From positions 570,267-634,266 of the forward strand of contig NZ_KZ454938.1 in the NCBI RefSeq assembly GCF_002797325.1: a stretch of 64,000 bases of DNA, given 5' to 3'. This stretch comes from Bacillus sp. FJAT-45037 (GTDB lineage: Bacteria; Bacillota; Bacilli; Bacillales; Bacillaceae_D). Position numbers and translations under genes: made by a program. Positions 40,407-50,515 of the stretch are shown piece by piece (position 1 is the first letter of the stretch; each line of letters begins with the position of its first letter). The notes beneath the pieces are model-generated. The model made no database searches. It saw only the letters and a program-made list of their open reading frames with translations, and was not told the origin of the DNA.

Positions 40407-40733
40407 TTACTTCTTTTTCTGTTCGGACAACACTGCTAATTGATTTTGTAATTGTTCCATTTGGCTTTCTAGATTAGTAAAACGAGCGTCTTGTTCTTTC
40501 TGAGAATTAATATTATCAATATTACTTACAATTTCCTCATTGATAGAAATCTGTACTGCGTATACAGCTAAAGCATCACCAATCGTAGTAATGATTCCTG
40601 CTATTAAACCAATTCTCTGACTCAAGCTTAGGTTATAGGGGTTATCAGGCTGTGAATCTGTTGTTTGATTACTAGATGGAAGTGAATTGTTCGGTTGGTT
40701 GTTACCTAATGTAGAAGGGATCTGCCTGTTCAT
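40407..40733 (-). CDS. Single-TM protein with coiled-coil tail
   Basis: 108 residues from ATG 40733, which has AGGTGG 7 nt upstream; the longer ATG at 40763 has none. An Asn/Gln/Pro-rich N-terminus (NNQPNNSLPSSNQTTDSQPD) precedes a hydrophobic helix RIGLIAGIITTIGDALAVYA and a coiled coil ARFTNLESQMEQLQNQLAVL. Family unknown; the layout is like small phage or stage-related anchors. Convergent with the ASCH gene, only 4 nt apart. Confidence 0.6.
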   Translation of the reverse strand: MNRQIPSTLGNNQPNNSLPSSNQTTDSQPDNPYNLSLSQRIGLIAGIITTIGDALAVYAVQISINEEIVSNIDNINSQKEQDARFTNLESQMEQLQNQLAVLSEQKKK

Positions 40734-40899
40734 TTCACCACCACCTAAATTAGAATCGTTCATTCATCATATGAGAGGCCAGTGAAGAGGTTGCTTGTAT
40801 AGGTGAGAAAATCATTAAATGACCTTGAGGTAAGGATGAAGGGACGCGATTTATTTATATGTGGATGTGAATGAGTATGATTGAACTAATTGATACAAT

Positions 40900-40977
40900 C
40901 AAAAAGGTCAAGATAAAGCTGGTGAGAGGTGAGCGACCTGTTTAATGCAGACGCAGTAATATCTTGACGGCTTTTTC
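40900..40977 (+). terminator. Branched hairpin with T-run, terminator-like
   Basis: TCAAGATA (40908) pairs with TATCTTGA (40960), enclosing a second AGGT / ACCT hairpin, then CGGCTTTTT. No gene ends at it; possibly the tail of a small RNA or of a lost gene. Confidence 0.4.
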
Positions 40978-41119
40978 CTTCTTCATAAGAAGGAACCACT
41001 TGCTATATGTTATTCGACTAGCTCTTACATTTATAGTCACACTAAGTGTAGCTATCTGAAAATAAAATTCTTATTATATTATAATTTGGTTGTTGGTATT
41101 TTTCACTGGGGGGATATAT

Positions 41120-41908
41120 ATGAAAGTGGATTTTGGTAAAGTGGCAAAGGATTACGCTAAATATAGAAACGATCTACCCATTGAATTGTTGGAAAGTTTA
41201 AAAATTAGAGGAGTAGATCTTAACAATAAAAAAGTGGTGGACCTCGGTTCCGGATCTGGTGTATTAAGTAGAGCTTTACAGGATCAAGGGGCAGTTGTTG
41301 TTGGTGTAGAACCATCAGTCGAATTAATTGAAGAAGCAAAAGTCATTGATAAAAATCGAGGCTGTATTATTGAATATGTAAATAAATTTTCGGAATCTAC
41401 TACTTTAGAAAATGATACATATGATTTTGTCACTGCGTTAAGGGCTTGGCATTGGTTTGATAGAGAAAAAACCATTAAGGAAGTAAAAAGAATATTAAAG
41501 GCTGATGGTATATTAATTGTTATGGATTCAGGTTTTTTATCAAACAGTAAAGTGGTAGTCGACACCCTTCAGATTATAAAGCGCTATATGCCAAATGGTC
41601 AGTTAAAGTCGGCGGGTTCGAAGGCTATTTCAAAACAGAAAATTAATGGATTTCCTGTTGAGTGGTTTAAGGAATGGCAGGATCATCAATTTGATTTGAA
41701 AGAAACCTATAAATTTAACTATAACGTATCATTTACAAACGAAGAATGGTGTGGAAGAGTGGGGTCTCTGTCATGGTTATCTAGCTTTAGTGCGGAAGAG
41801 CGACATCAAATACTGGATGAAATCTACACATACATAAGGAAAGAGTTTAAGGAAGATGAACATAATATCCAACATGGATGTTTCATAACTGTATTAAAGA
41901 GTCTATAA
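41120..41908 (+). CDS. Class I SAM-dependent methyltransferase
   Basis: 262 residues from ATG 41120, just after GGGGGGATATAT. Motif I KVVDLGSGSGVLSRALQDQG (about 37-56), acidic ribose loop VVVGVEPSVELIEEAKV, motif II DFVTALRAWHWFDREKTIKE and ILKADGILIVMDSG. The WHWF signature puts it in the Methyltransf_11/25 group of small-molecule or ubiquinone-like C-methyltransferases. Substrate unknown. Lower GC than its surroundings. Confidence 0.9.
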   Translation: MKVDFGKVAKDYAKYRNDLPIELLESLKIRGVDLNNKKVVDLGSGSGVLSRALQDQGAVVVGVEPSVELIEEAKVIDKNRGCIIEYVNKFSESTTLENDTYDFVTALRAWHWFDREKTIKEVKRILKADGILIVMDSGFLSNSKVVVDTLQIIKRYMPNGQLKSAGSKAISKQKINGFPVEWFKEWQDHQFDLKETYKFNYNVSFTNEEWCGRVGSLSWLSSFSAEERHQILDEIYTYIRKEFKEDEHNIQHGCFITVLKSL

Positions 41909-42125
41909 GTTAAATGGAAAGTGTTCAAAGAGCAATCACTTTGGAATTTTGTATAGTCTCGTGGTATTTAGCGTGTATTTAATTTGCAATTTTTCAACAA
42001 AAAGCAGAATTATAAATTGAATAAAACGTTAAGGCAACTTGAAGAAATGATTGATCATATTATAGAGTTAAAAGAAATATCTGGAGAACGACTATGTGAA
42101 CCTATTAAAGAGAGGAGGGTCTCAG

Positions 42126-42608
42126 ATGAAACTTATATTAAGTAAAATAGGACTCGTTTTCTTTATGATGATGGTCGGATGTAGTAACCATACAGCACTA
42201 AACGACATCTCAGTATTTTCCACGAAGGAAGAGGCGTTAAAGGATTTTTTAGAAGAGAACCAGGGTGAAATGCTATTGATTGAAACTACGCATGGAGATG
42301 AATTAATCATTTTCATTCAATCTAATAGAATGTATTCAGTCTACGAGATGATTAATAATACGGAAGGTTTCGGAATGGCAAAGCTTACAAGTGATGTAGA
42401 TGTAAGTAATGTAGAAGGTGTTAGTTGGGGAATTTCTACAGCTGAAAACCATGAATATACCATTCATGTGACAAAGGAACCTATCACGGGCTTTACTGAC
42501 ATTCAAAAGGGAGATTACTATGTTTCGATTGAGAAAGGTCATAACTTTGTAGAAGTCTCACAGCCAGTGGAAAACGCGATAGAGTTCGTTGAAGTGTTTG
42601 GTGAATAG
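42126..42608 (+). CDS. Lipoprotein, hypothetical
   Basis: 160 residues from ATG 42126, after GAGAGGAGGGTCTCAG; the longer TTG frame from 42096 runs through that site. Signal MKLILSKIGLVFFMMMVGC with lipobox MVGC. Mature part: HTALNDISVFSTKEEALKDF, LLIETTHGDELIIFIQSNRM, YSVYEMINNTEGFGMAKLTS and TGFTDIQKGDYYVSIEKGHN, a beta-rich exported domain. Resembles various Bacillus lipoproteins of unknown role. Confidence 0.75.
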   Translation: MKLILSKIGLVFFMMMVGCSNHTALNDISVFSTKEEALKDFLEENQGEMLLIETTHGDELIIFIQSNRMYSVYEMINNTEGFGMAKLTSDVDVSNVEGVSWGISTAENHEYTIHVTKEPITGFTDIQKGDYYVSIEKGHNFVEVSQPVENAIEFVEVFGE

Positions 42609-42640
42609 GAAAGGCGTTAATCAATAGATGGTTAGCCTTG

Positions 42641-42772
42641 ATGTTTTCCTTTCAAGAGTTAGAGGAAATCATTCTTTGCGTCAATTCAAGCAATAAAGCC
42701 GCGCTCAAAATCTATGAACAGGCGGGGTTTATTGAGCTTAATAAGCTCGTTTCTTATAATTTGAAGTTGTAA
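42641..42772 (+). pseudogene. GNAT acetyltransferase C-terminal remnant
   Basis: The frame ending at TAA 42770-42772 reads LEEIILCVNSSNKAALKIYE then QAGFIELNKLVSYNLKL. V-N-x-x-N-x-x-A-x-x-x-Y-x-x-x-GF is the acetyl-CoA-binding end of GNAT enzymes. The preceding 120 residues are absent. A dead fragment of about 43 codons. Confidence 0.75.
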
Positions 42773-42786
42773 ATAACTCAAAAAAG

Positions 42787-42812
42787 AGAACCCAATGTGA
42801 ATTGGGTTCTCC
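42787..42812. terminator. Terminator, probably bidirectional
   Basis: GAGAACCCAAT / ATTGGGTTCTC with a 4-nt loop, between the GNAT remnant and the convergent deacetylase. Confidence 0.85.
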
Positions 42813-42852
42813 CACTATTAGGCTCTCTTTAAGCTTAGCAGCTCTCAGCAGT

Positions 42853-43703
42853 TTATTTTGTAAAAGGGATATTCAACAGTTCTGGTACTGTGACAAACTC
42901 GTAACCCTGTTCTTGCAATGCTGGGATAATTTGTTTGAGTGATTCGATTGTATTTGTCCGATCTCCATCCCAATCTGCACCGTCGTGCATAAGAATAATG
43001 GCTCCTGGTTGAACATTATCCAATACTCTTGAAGTGATGACTTCTGGTGATTCTTCCTGCCAATCCAATGAATCCACCGACCAGCCAATAACTGAATATT
43101 GCATTTCAGCAAGCTTTTCGACCAATTCATTATATAAAAAACCATAGGGTGCACGAAACAGACTAGTTTCGTAACCAATAATGTCACGGAGAACATCTTC
43201 AGTTCTTGTTACTTCCCTCTCTAGAGTTGCTATATCACCTTCTTTAACAAGGTTAGGGTGGAAGTAAGTGTGGTTTCCAATGACATGACCTTCATTATTC
43301 ATTCGCTCCACAATTTCAGGATAAGCAATAGCTCGTGACCCCATTAAAAAAATGTGGATGGTACATTATACTGGTTTAAGACATCTAGTACATCTTCAGT
43401 AAAACGTGGATCAGGACCATCATCAAAGGTTAATGCGATTCTTCTTTGGTCGGTAGGGCCCTGTAAGAAAAAGGTATCTGGATAACGCTGCTGTAGGGTG
43501 TTCATATCAACAGGCTGCTGACGAGCACTTTCAGGATTTTTAGCCTTTTCCTCTTTCTTATCGGGTTTATCTTTTTTCCATGAGATTTGTTGCTCGGGAT
43601 CTTCCGGGTCTGGTTCATTGGCATCAACAGTCATGATATCCGAAATTTGAAAACAAAATAAAAGCAAAGCAACTAGCAACACCTTTAACATGCTCTCTTT
43701 CAT
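42853..43703 (-). pseudogene. Polysaccharide deacetylase (NodB family), split by a one-base frameshift in a T7 tract
   Basis: Frame 1 (43703 to 43344) has a signal peptide (MKESMLKVLLVALLLFCFQI), an acidic Lys-rich linker and NodB motif 1 IALTFDDGPDPRFTEDV, ending VPSTFF-stop. Frame 2 (43344 to 42853) starts MGSRAIAYPEIVERMNNEGH and carries motif 2 GNHTYFHPNL (metal His pair), RAPYG, GWSVDSLDW and ILMHDG. At the junction the minus strand has seven T; eight would give the expected continuous STFFLMGSR. The stop and restart overlap as TAATG. All catalytic elements are present, so this is a one-base loss, sequencing error, or a slippage-regulated gene rather than decay. The product would remove N-acetyl groups from wall glycan or chitin-like substrates outside the membrane. 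Confidence 0.88.
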
Positions 43704-43854
43704 TTATTCATCTCCTATCAAAAGTAGTCATACATTTGTTATTTTAGATTAAAAAGGAGCGTTTATACAAAAAAAAAGAAAACAACTTAAAAGTTTCTTT
43801 GCTCTGCTGCTTCTTTAGAGTGTTTAAAAAAACGGCATGAAGGAGAATATATGA

Positions 43855-44400
43855 TTACCAAGTTGGTTATTATTTGCGCAAGTTATGGTAGGGATTATGA
43901 TCACGGCTCCAAATTATATTGAGGAAAAGGAACATAAAACACTTGATGCACTAAGAGTATCTCCTCTCACACTTAATGAAGTGATGATTGCAAAGGGGGG
44001 AACTATTTTATTATTCTCCACATTAACGCAGCTTCTTGTTTATAGTTTAAATGTTGGAATCAACACAGATTTGTTTATGGCTATCCCTGTAATGGTAGTG
44101 GGGGGGACTTTGTTTATACTTATTGGTTTCGTCATCGGACTAATTATGGATTCTTCAAAAACGGCATCAGCCATATCATCAATCGTTATGGTGACATTAT
44201 TCTTAATAGCATCCTTGTATCAACAATTACCCGAATGGGAGAATGTCTTACAATTTATACCTAGTGTAGTTGTGGTAGAAAATTTGATTGCTGTATTTAA
44301 TAGAGAGTTCGTAATGTTTGATATTGTTCTGCTACTGTTCTGGACTGTACTGTTTTATTTCATAATTATATTTTTAGTTAAAAGAGAATTAATTAGATGA
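43855..44400 (+). pseudogene. ABC-2 type permease, C-terminal half only
   Basis: From 43885 the frame encodes VGIMITAPNYIEEKEHKTLD and ALRVSPLTLNEVMIAKGGTI, the conserved cytosolic loop of ABC-2 export permeases, followed by five membrane helices (LLFSTLTQLLVYSLNVG, MVVGGTLFILIGFVIGLIM, SAISSIVMVTLFLIASLY, FDIVLLLFWTVLFYFIII). Matching residues (LPSWLLFAQV) continue upstream of the ATG to a stop at 43852, showing that the N-terminal 150-200 residues are missing. No ABC ATPase is adjacent and there is no ribosome site at the first ATG. A truncated, probably dead gene. Confidence 0.8.
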
Positions 44401-44485
44401 GCATGTCTTCAATACTTGAACCTAGAAATCCCTATCACTATTGAGGTGAAGAGCGAAAGAATTCAAAAAGGAAGGGGAAGAATTC

Positions 44486-45001
44486 ATGCGGAAGGTTGAG
44501 GTTTCTCCTTTTAATGAACAATGGACTTCGATGTTTGAAGAGGAAGAGGAAAGTTTAAGGGGGATTTTCAGACAACAACTTATCGATATACATCATATCG
44601 GTAGTACGTCTGTTTTAGGATCAGAAGCCAAGCCAATTATCGACATTATGCCAGTGGTTAAGGACATTAGCATAGTCGATAAATATAATCTGGCCATGAA
44701 AGAGTTAGGATACGAACCAAAGGGCGAAAATGGTATAGCGGAACGAAGGTATTTTGAAAAAGGTGGAGATCATCGCACTCATCATGTTCATGTCTACCAA
44801 GTTGGCAATCCTGAAATTAAACGCCACCTTGTATTTCGTGATTATCTAAGTTCGCATCGAGAAGTGGCAAAGGAATACGGGGAATTGAAGCAACAATTAT
44901 CTCAACAGTTCCCCTATAGCATAGAATCCTACATTAGAGGTAAGGAAGCTCTTGTGTCTGAGATTGAACAGAAGGCTCTGGAATGGAACTTCGGTGAATG
45001 A
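44486..45001 (+). CDS. GrpB family protein (UPF0157)
   Basis: 171 residues; GGAAGGGGAAGAATTC precedes the ATG. GrpB/UPF0157 signatures: VSPFNEQWTSMFEEEEESL, IHHIGSTSVLGSEAKPIIDI (the GST...KPIID nucleotidyltransferase-like motif), HVHVYQVGNPEIKRHLVFRD and YLSSHREVAKEYGELK. The fold is a minimal nucleotidyltransferase, but biochemical function is not established. Often a stand-alone accessory gene, as here. Length is normal. Confidence 0.95.
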   Translation: MRKVEVSPFNEQWTSMFEEEEESLRGIFRQQLIDIHHIGSTSVLGSEAKPIIDIMPVVKDISIVDKYNLAMKELGYEPKGENGIAERRYFEKGGDHRTHHVHVYQVGNPEIKRHLVFRDYLSSHREVAKEYGELKQQLSQQFPYSIESYIRGKEALVSEIEQKALEWNFGE

Positions 45002-45079
45002 CCCCAAAGGAGATAGAGTTTTAGTGATGAGGGACTAAGACTGGATCTCATAAATGCTTTTTTGATATTAATAAACCAA

Positions 45080-45122
45080 GAACCCCATTATTCATAGCCA
45101 AGGGCTAAGGATAATGGGGTTC
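45080..45122. terminator. Bidirectional terminator
   Basis: GAACCCCATTAT / ATAATGGGGTTC between the convergent GrpB and MCP genes. Confidence 0.85.
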
Positions 45123-45155
45123 ACTTATGATTAAAGGTTTTTTAAAAGATGAACC

Positions 45156-46634
45156 TTACTTACTATCTCCAATAATCGCTTGAGCTTTATTCGTTGTTTC
45201 TTCCATTAATTTAGCAACAAGCTCATTATCGACAGCAAGGTTTTCAATCGTAGCCGACATTTCTTCTAAGCTTGCCGAGGATTGCTGAATGATCGCTGCT
45301 AAATCGCTTGTTGAAGTCTCCACACTAGATGATTGCTGCTTCACATTTTCAGACAACGTCGTCATGAACTGTACTTTACCATCAAGTGAATCGATCATTT
45401 CTTTTACAGATAAAAGTGATGATGTGACATCTTCTGTTGAAGCAATACCTTTTGAGATAAATATACTACTCGTCGCCATCTTGTTAAGTGCCTCAGAATT
45501 TTTCGCATTCAGCTGCGAAAGGTTAACATTGATCTTATCGGTTGTGTTTTTACTCAGTTCGGCTAATTTGCGAATTTCCTCGGCAACCACTGAGAAACCT
45601 TTACCAGCTTCGCCTGCGCGAGCTGCTTCAATTGAAGCGTTCAAGGCAAGTAAGTTTGTTTGCCCGGATATTTGCTTGATCGTTCCCGTAAACGTATTTG
45701 TTTCTTCAATGGTCTTCGTTAATTCGGCAAATGTTTCGTTTAGGGCATTAACTATTTCTTCAAGCTGTTTCATGTCGACGTTTAATTCCGTCGCGTTTGT
45801 TAAGCCATCATTAGCAACTTGAAGCGATTGATCGGATTGTTCTTTCAGTTCCGTCGTTATATCGTGTAATTGAACCATACTGTCTTTTGAATCGAGAGCA
45901 TTATTTGAGATATCATTAATTTGTTCGGATTGAATGGTGCTTCCTGAAGCCATTTCGTTAATCGCAAGCCGGATTTCTTCTTGTGAATGTAAGTTACTTT
46001 GAATTTTTGAATTGGCATTTTGTACAGCCTCAATAATTCCCGAAACATTTGATTCTAAGTGATGTGTCTCTTCTTCTTTTTTCGTTGTCTCTAATTCAGC
46101 TTCTACAATAAATTGTTGAAGCTGCTGATACTGCTTTTTATTTAAATAAATCAAGACACCTAGAACGATCCCGGAAAGGAAGTAAACAATAATAGCAGTT
46201 GAATAAATGCTAGCAAGTTGTTCTGTTTTGTTAGTTTGCAAGAAATTCACTAACAAAACACCGATTAATCCAAGGATAAATCCACCTGTAAAGATTTTCT
46301 CATTAAAATGAATGGCAGAAATTAATAATATTAGTAATAGAATAATTATCAGTGTACCTTCAGCACCAAAAATAAAAATCGACCCAATAGAAAACGCATA
46401 AATATAACCGATACTGATATAAGGGAAAATCTTTGGTTTATTGATTGCAAACTGCAATAAGAAATATAGGATCGTAAAGCCTGTCACTTCCACACTATAG
46501 TAGATAAATTTGCTGAAATCGCCGTCCACTAACGTCTTCGCTATCCCAACTAAAAGAGACAAAGAAAAGATCACAAACAAAAGTGTATTTTTTTTCTTAA
46601 TGTCACTAATTAGCATTCTTTGTAGGGTGTTCAT
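45156..46634 (-). CDS. Methyl-accepting chemotaxis protein with multi-TM input domain
   Basis: 492 residues; GGAGGAATTTT precedes ATG 46634. Residues 1-170 hold six hydrophobic segments ([114 protein letters not shown]) instead of the usual two helices around a periplasm-side sensor. No HAMP is evident. The signalling domain has the hairpin tip [20 protein letters not shown] then [19 protein letters not shown], intact for CheA/CheW coupling, with methylation helices on either side. It probably senses a membrane or energy-state signal. No chemotaxis genes nearby. Confidence 0.92.
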   Translation of the reverse strand: MNTLQRMLISDIKKKNTLLFVIFSLSLLVGIAKTLVDGDFSKFIYYSVEVTGFTILYFLLQFAINKPKIFPYISIGYIYAFSIGSIFIFGAEGTLIIILLLILLISAIHFNEKIFTGGFILGLIGVLLVNFLQTNKTEQLASIYSTAIIVYFLSGIVLGVLIYLNKKQYQQLQQFIVEAELETTKKEEETHHLESNVSGIIEAVQNANSKIQSNLHSQEEIRLAINEMASGSTIQSEQINDISNNALDSKDSMVQLHDITTELKEQSDQSLQVANDGLTNATELNVDMKQLEEIVNALNETFAELTKTIEETNTFTGTIKQISGQTNLLALNASIEAARAGEAGKGFSVVAEEIRKLAELSKNTTDKINVNLSQLNAKNSEALNKMATSSIFISKGIASTEDVTSSLLSVKEMIDSLDGKVQFMTTLSENVKQQSSSVETSTSDLAAIIQQSSASLEEMSATIENLAVDNELVAKLMEETTNKAQAIIGDSK

Positions 46635-47292
46635 AAAATTCCTCCATTATGGATTAAAATTGTAATTAAAAATTATGGAACTATTAAAGAGTTTTCAAGA
46701 TAGTTATTCTTTATGTCATAGAAAAAAACTATATCTCAATAAGTTGATAATATCATATTATATAGTATAAAGTGGATAAATATCGAAAAATATCAAAAAT
46801 TGTGTAATTTGTTTCGAGGAAACTAAGAGGCACAACAACAACAACAGAAGTACAACTTAAGTCTTTAAGGAAGTAAGATCACTGAGCGCAGAAAAGGGTT
46901 GTGTGCATGAAGTTTATGATAAGAGCAATTAGTCTTTCAACATTCGAACAATATATTAGGCATGGGACTTTCGACCAAAAATATTTTACAATACGAAGGT
47001 GAAGACTTGAAATAAACATTGTAAAGAATAATAATTAAACTAAAAAGCTGAATAAGGGAAAAAGATGTACTTATTTAAATTAATGTAAGGAGAGGGAATA
47101 TTTATAAAAATAGAATTCAATTTATATTAGTATTTAACGAAGTGTCTTGGTCTTTGACACCAAATACGTTAAAGCTGTAGTTGGTAGAATGACTGACACT
47201 GAATATCCAGATACTACTATATGAGACAAATAAAAGTGTATGTTCATAGGTAGTTAGTATACTTGAAAATCATTCAATGGAAGGAGCTCACG
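46635..47292. other. Long AT-rich intergenic region
   Basis: About 650 nt between divergent genes without a supported coding sequence. A 31-codon frame at 46907 (MKFMIRAISLSTFEQYIRHG) has no ribosome site. An inverted repeat around 47140-47175 (GTCTTGGTCTTTGACACCAAAT) is short. Nothing else recognised; it may hold an untranslated RNA or the trace of a deletion. Confidence 0.35.
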
Positions 47293-49167
47293 ATGGAAAA
47301 TGAAAAAATTCAACAGTTGGAGCAAAGGATAAAGCAACTAGAGGAAGATGTTCGGCTATTAAAACTTAACCAAACTTCTTCTTCAGACCAAAACGTAGTT
47401 AGCGTGAAGTCTACTAAACCTTTACCAGTGGATAAGCCAATTGAAAAATCAACTAGCCCCTTGGAGCCGCCAAGACCAACAACGGAACCGGAGCCAAAAG
47501 AACCGACAGACTGGGAACATATTATTGGTCGAGTGTGGTTACCTAGAATTTTCATTTTTGTGTTACTCATCGGTGTTCTATGGGGATTGGTAGTCGCAGT
47601 AGATGCAGGGATTTTAAATGAAACAGCAAGAGTGCTTTTAGGATTTGTTACTGCTGTTGTTCTTTATATTCTAGGAGATAAGCAAATTAGAAAGGACAGA
47701 GCAGCTTTAGGGAAATCTTTATTAGTCGGGAGTATAGCTGTTGCGATCTTAACGACGTTAGCCATGCATTTCTTATATTATATGATTCCGAGTGTTGTGA
47801 ACTTGTTCTTAAATGTAATCTGGATAGGAGTAGGGATTTATTTATCCGCGCGCCATCGATCTCAAGCAATGGGAATTATGTTTGCCGTTGTAGGATACCT
47901 CGTTCCATTCTTAACGAGAGGTACTTCAATAGAGAATGCACCGTTTATCATGGTCGGATATGAATTGATCTTCTATATCGCTCTGTTACTATTTGCTGTT
48001 AAAATGCAGTATCGAACATTGTTATATGTTTCGACCATTTTCCTTCACGTAGCATTCTTGCTTCTTGTTCTCATAACAGGCTTTAATTTAAATACTTATC
48101 AGATGTATGATGCGGTGTTAATGTGGATAGCGGTTGGAATATTGATTCAACATCAGCTGTTATTCGGAGTAATCTGGTTAAAGAAGATGGAACATGTGAA
48201 AGGATTTCCGCTTTTATTTACTAGTTTCTTATTAACATTAATGTGGCTGAGTATAGGGATGCAAGGACAAATGGTCTATTTATTTATATTGGGTGTCTTA
48301 ACCATTCAATATGGTGTGTTCGCTTATCAAGCTTATCAAACGAAAAGAAATGATATGTTGTCGGTTTCCACGGTCTTAGCTACGATTGTGCTAGCTGTCT
48401 TTATTATGGAAGTCTTAGACAATGAAGCGATCAGATTATCGATTTATTTATTACAAGGTTTCTTTGCGGTCTATATAGGTTACCGGTTCAACGTGTTTTA
48501 TCAAAAGATTGTTGGTACGGCGATCTATTTTTTAGCGGCTTTCGTTGTGGTGATCACACCGGTCAATACGTTCTTGATGGGGTGGAGTTGGAATGTATTT
48601 AATACGTTCTTATTAGTTGTGACACTTTATATGTTGTATCTCATGATGATGAAATTTAAAGTGAAAGAGGCTGCTCAAGTAACAGTGGGTGTTCTGTTAT
48701 TGGCGCATATATCACTCTTAGTGAAAATTCCATCTATCAATCAAGTCTTGAGCTTAAATACGTTGTTGTGGATTGTCGTCATTTGTTCGCTCTTTTTCCT
48801 TTATCAATTAGTGAAAAAAGAATTACATGCTTACTTTAATAGGGTGATTATCGGAGTCCAGATCATGGTTCATCTAGCTTTTATTACACTATTGATGACA
48901 GCGATAACAGCTAATCAGTCAGTAAGTATCGAATTAATGTCTCTGTCAATTGGATGGATTTTATATGCAGTCGGAATCATTTTAGCTGGTTTTAAGTATC
49001 AAAAGAAGTCGATTCGCTTATTAGGAATTGCGCTACTCATGCTAAGCTTAATGAAGCTAGTCATATTTGATCTATTCTTTATTAGCATAATGTTCCGCGC
49101 TATTTTGTTTATAGGCATTGGGGTAGTAGGGATCGCATTATCGCGTTTATTTTATACAAACAAATAA
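47293..49167 (+). CDS. DUF2339 polytopic membrane protein
   Basis: 624 residues from ATG 47293, 7 nt after AAGGAG; the longer TTG frame crosses that site. An N-terminal coiled coil (KIQQLEQRIKQLEEDVRLLK), a Pro-rich linker (EPPRPTTEPEPKEPTDWEH) and then about 18 membrane helices starting IGRVWLPRIFIFVLLIGVLW. DWEHIIGRVWLPRI followed by ETARVLLGF is the DUF2339 signature. The family is large, integral and of unknown function; a role in envelope maintenance is only conjecture. Ends at a strong terminator shared with the DUF2254 gene. Confidence 0.92.
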   Translation: MENEKIQQLEQRIKQLEEDVRLLKLNQTSSSDQNVVSVKSTKPLPVDKPIEKSTSPLEPPRPTTEPEPKEPTDWEHIIGRVWLPRIFIFVLLIGVLWGLVVAVDAGILNETARVLLGFVTAVVLYILGDKQIRKDRAALGKSLLVGSIAVAILTTLAMHFLYYMIPSVVNLFLNVIWIGVGIYLSARHRSQAMGIMFAVVGYLVPFLTRGTSIENAPFIMVGYELIFYIALLLFAVKMQYRTLLYVSTIFLHVAFLLLVLITGFNLNTYQMYDAVLMWIAVGILIQHQLLFGVIWLKKMEHVKGFPLLFTSFLLTLMWLSIGMQGQMVYLFILGVLTIQYGVFAYQAYQTKRNDMLSVSTVLATIVLAVFIMEVLDNEAIRLSIYLLQGFFAVYIGYRFNVFYQKIVGTAIYFLAAFVVVITPVNTFLMGWSWNVFNTFLLVVTLYMLYLMMMKFKVKEAAQVTVGVLLLAHISLLVKIPSINQVLSLNTLLWIVVICSLFFLYQLVKKELHAYFNRVIIGVQIMVHLAFITLLMTAITANQSVSIELMSLSIGWILYAVGIILAGFKYQKKSIRLLGIALLMLSLMKLVIFDLFFISIMFRAILFIGIGVVGIALSRLFYTNK

Positions 49168-49173
49168 CTAAAC

Positions 49174-49212
49174 AATAAGCCGCCTGGGTGAAAAGTGTCC
49201 AGGCGGCTTATT
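49174..49212. terminator. Bidirectional terminator
   Basis: AATAAGCCGCCTGG / CCAGGCGGCTTATT, 14-bp perfect stem, between two convergent membrane-protein genes. Confidence 0.95.
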
Positions 49213-49213
49213 A

Positions 49214-50515
49214 CTATTCGCAGTGCTCCTTCAGTGCATTCACTTTGTCCGTTAAATACCGTTGGTCGAAATGATGTAGGGATTCGAAGTCGGTTGCACT
49301 TAACAAATAGTAGGCAAATTCAATCAATGTTTCGTGGTGTTCGTCTTCCTCTGTAGCAAGGGCAATCGTTGTTAATGCATCAAGGCAAGCACCGATAACG
49401 GAAATATCATTCTTACCATGAATCCTAATTTGATAAAACGCTGTGTAGAGCGTATCTTCAAAATCTCTAGGGTAATGGATAATGACACGAAGAATTTGAT
49501 CATCGTCTAGGTGATGATTGTTTTGCGTGTTGGCTTTGGCAATATGGCCAATCGTTCGTCCCAATTCATTAATACAGGCGATCGCTGTATGTGGGTCGTT
49601 GATTCCTGATGAGATCGCTCGAAGGGTAATTTCCACAAGCTGTTGGATGCTGAACTCAAGGTCTTGTAATGTTGTCCGCTCATCTCCGATCGTTAATGCT
49701 TCTTGAATCACTTCCTTAATCGACTCATTGATCTCTTCTTTACTATAGAGAGTATAAAAGCAATCAAACTCCGTTACAAAATCACCAATTTGTTTATCAA
49801 ACTCAATCAGAGCATCTTTTTCCTTCAAGGTCGATTTCAATTTTGAAAAGTCAACATGTTGCACGTAGCCAGAACGTGGCGGAGAAACGTGTACTTGATG
49901 CGAATAATGTGCTTTTCTTTGGATTAAAGTTTCCTTATTAAGTGAGACGCCATCGCTTTGATTGACTTGTTCAATGATCGCCGTCGCTTGAGTTGAGATG
50001 CCTTTAATTAATTGTTGAACATGAATTGATGCAGCGACGTGATGAATGAAGTAAACAAAGAACCCGACGCATATGATGGATAAGAAGACTCCGAATGTCC
50101 CTGATAACAACAATCCTTCCACGTTCTCCTCTTGCATGAAAGCAAGTGATGTAACAGCGTAGACGAAGGAGGCAATAAAAATGGCTAGCACTTTTATCGT
50201 GATTTTGTCATGGATGAAGTTTTGCAAGGTTCTCGGTGAAAATTGAGATGAATAAGTGGTTAAAACAACCATGATCGTTGAGAATGTGATTGTTGTCATT
50301 GTTAGTAAAGCTGTTGTCAGGGAGCCTAAGATCGTAGAGGCGAGTTCCGTTTCTGTTAATAAGATGTCTGGTAAATAAGACGAGAAAAACTCGGGATTCG
50401 TTACCTCCATATACGTAATGCTAAATGATAATAAGATGGCAATGAAGCTATATAACCCAGGGGTGAACCAAATGCTGTTGCGTAATGTGAGTAGCCATTG
50501 TTTCAGGTGAATCAT
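49214..50515 (-). CDS. DUF2254 membrane protein
   Basis: About 433 residues. The open frame extends to 50608, but DUF2254 proteins begin near LKQWLLTLRNSIWFTPGLYS, and GAGGAG sits right before ATG 50515, closer to ideal spacing for a CTG at 50506; 50515 is taken with reservation. Four membrane helices in the first 190 residues: LYSFIAILLSFSITYME, TILGSLTTALLTMTTITFST, LAIFIASFVYAVTSLAFM and GVFLSIICVGFFVYFIHHVA. The TTITFSTIMVVLTTYSSQFS-PR motif is a DUF2254 hallmark. The soluble C-terminal half includes SSGINDPHTAIACINELG. Function unknown. Confidence 0.9.
   Translation of the reverse strand: MIHLKQWLLTLRNSIWFTPGLYSFIAILLSFSITYMEVTNPEFFSSYLPDILLTETELASTILGSLTTALLTMTTITFSTIMVVLTTYSSQFSPRTLQNFIHDKITIKVLAIFIASFVYAVTSLAFMQEENVEGLLLSGTFGVFLSIICVGFFVYFIHHVAASIHVQQLIKGISTQATAIIEQVNQSDGVSLNKETLIQRKAHYSHQVHVSPPRSGYVQHVDFSKLKSTLKEKDALIEFDKQIGDFVTEFDCFYTLYSKEEINESIKEVIQEALTIGDERTTLQDLEFSIQQLVEITLRAISSGINDPHTAIACINELGRTIGHIAKANTQNNHHLDDDQILRVIIHYPRDFEDTLYTAFYQIRIHGKNDISVIGACLDALTTIALATEEDEHHETLIEFAYYLLSATDFESLHHFDQRYLTDKVNALKEHCE

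Noticed and set aside
43861-43932. Small frame starting ATG 43851 after AGGAG (MITKLVIICASYGRDYD)
   Set aside because: It is the out-of-frame reading of the permease remnant; the good ribosome-like site is probably coincidence.
45289-45822. 177-codon plus-strand frame
   Set aside because: Lies antisense inside the conserved MCP signalling domain; shadow frame.
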